From contig CALLVD010000019.1 in assembly GCA_938010385.1 (NCBI GenBank), forward strand, positions 1-53,859: a stretch of 53,859 nucleotides of DNA, given 5' to 3'. Origin of the DNA: an uncultured Robiginitomaculum sp. (GTDB lineage Bacteria; Pseudomonadota; Alphaproteobacteria; Caulobacterales; Maricaulaceae). Under the pieces are notes generated by a model, which saw only the letters and a program-made list of their open reading frames with translations, was not told the origin of the DNA and did no database searches. Both the position numbers and the translations under genes were made by a program. Within the stretch, counting starts at the first letter, position 1, and each line of letters starts with the position of its first letter. Positions 53,755 to 53,859 of the stretch are shown piece by piece.

Positions 53755-53859
53755 TTAGTTATTCATCATCTCATATTTTATCGGACTTGTATACGCGCAG
53801 GCAGAGTGCCGCCTGACGGGATTGTAGAAGCCGTCGATATATTGACCGATTTCGGATAA
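53755..53859 (-). mobile_element. C-terminal end of an IS3-family transposase (OrfB), partial
   Basis: The minus-strand frame reads LSEIGQYIDGFYNPVRRHSA and continues to SPIKYEMMNN before TAA at 53755-53757. I-x-x-Y-I-D-x-F-Y-N-x-x-R-R-H-S and the S-P-x-x-Y-E are signatures of the IS3 OrfB C-terminus. The rest lies beyond the window. The element's end may be the TGGAGAGTG starting at 53739 (TG...CA-type end), not verified. Confidence 0.8.

Overview
The window looks like the chromosome of an alphaproteobacterium with a moderately high G+C content, probably from the Caulobacterales/Hyphomonadales (Maricaulis- or Robiginitomaculum-like) side of the class. Evidence: a GapR-type DUF2312 gene, the gene order rpmH-rnpA-yidC-engB-argB, a class GN sortase with its dedicated LPxTA-type VIT/VWA target (a pair described from marine Proteobacteria), DUF1036 domains, and CtrA-like TTAA-N7-TTAA boxes. 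Genes are tightly packed: no gap exceeds 300 bases, and many neighbours overlap by 1 or 4 bases both head-to-tail and tail-to-tail.

Layout. 1-5 kb: end of an unidentified gene, asd, two small envelope proteins, a hybrid-type sensor kinase without receiver, then rplS and trmD. 5-9 kb: divergent oxyR/katG pair that lies between trmD-rplS and rimM, which are normally adjacent; then rimM and a YidB/DUF937 protein. 9.5-13 kb: a small secreted protein, the VIT/VWA sortase target and its sortase, rpsU. 13.4-17 kb: an epoxide-hydrolase-like enzyme, a serine esterase/beta-lactamase-family gene overlapping a pyridoxal kinase, an ArsC-like protein. 17-22.3 kb: four consecutive paralogous lipoproteins, each with a Gly/Tyr/Gln-rich or short linker and a C-terminal barrel-like domain ending in Phe; their intergenic regions hold a phased TTAA array, leader hairpins, an operator-like palindrome and, at the 3' end, a string of hairpins ending in a terminator. 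22.3-30.6 kb: GH5 glycosidase, DUF885 metallopeptidase-like protein, then an overlapping set made of a RimB-RimK fusion, a cysteine-poor uracil-DNA glycosylase and a Kelch-DUF5060-glycosidase lipoprotein. 30.7-39.4 kb: ETF-ubiquinone oxidoreductase, TPR lipoprotein, ispE, a WecA-like glycosyltransferase, polyprenyl diphosphate synthase, M28 and M19 peptidases. 39.4-45.2 kb: gapR, a charged protein, a second sensor kinase, and a DUF547/TVP38/disulfide-oxidoreductase operon. 45.4-52.6 kb: rpmH-rnpA-yidC-engB-argB, a double-DUF1036 protein, a pyrimidine 5'-nucleotidase, DUF1415 and TraB/GumN proteins. 52.7 kb to end: tRNA-Arg(CCG), then visibly AT-richer DNA with an unrecognised gene and the C-terminus of an IS3-type transposase, i.e. 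the likely edge of an integrated element.

The most unusual part is the four-gene lipoprotein array. The proteins share the lipobox LSGCS(W/F)LG and three C-terminal motifs, but have different linkers. Upstream of the second one, four TTAA tetranucleotides start at exactly 11-base steps (three overlapping CtrA-type boxes). This suggests a cell-cycle-linked set of surface lipoproteins. I recognise no named family for them.
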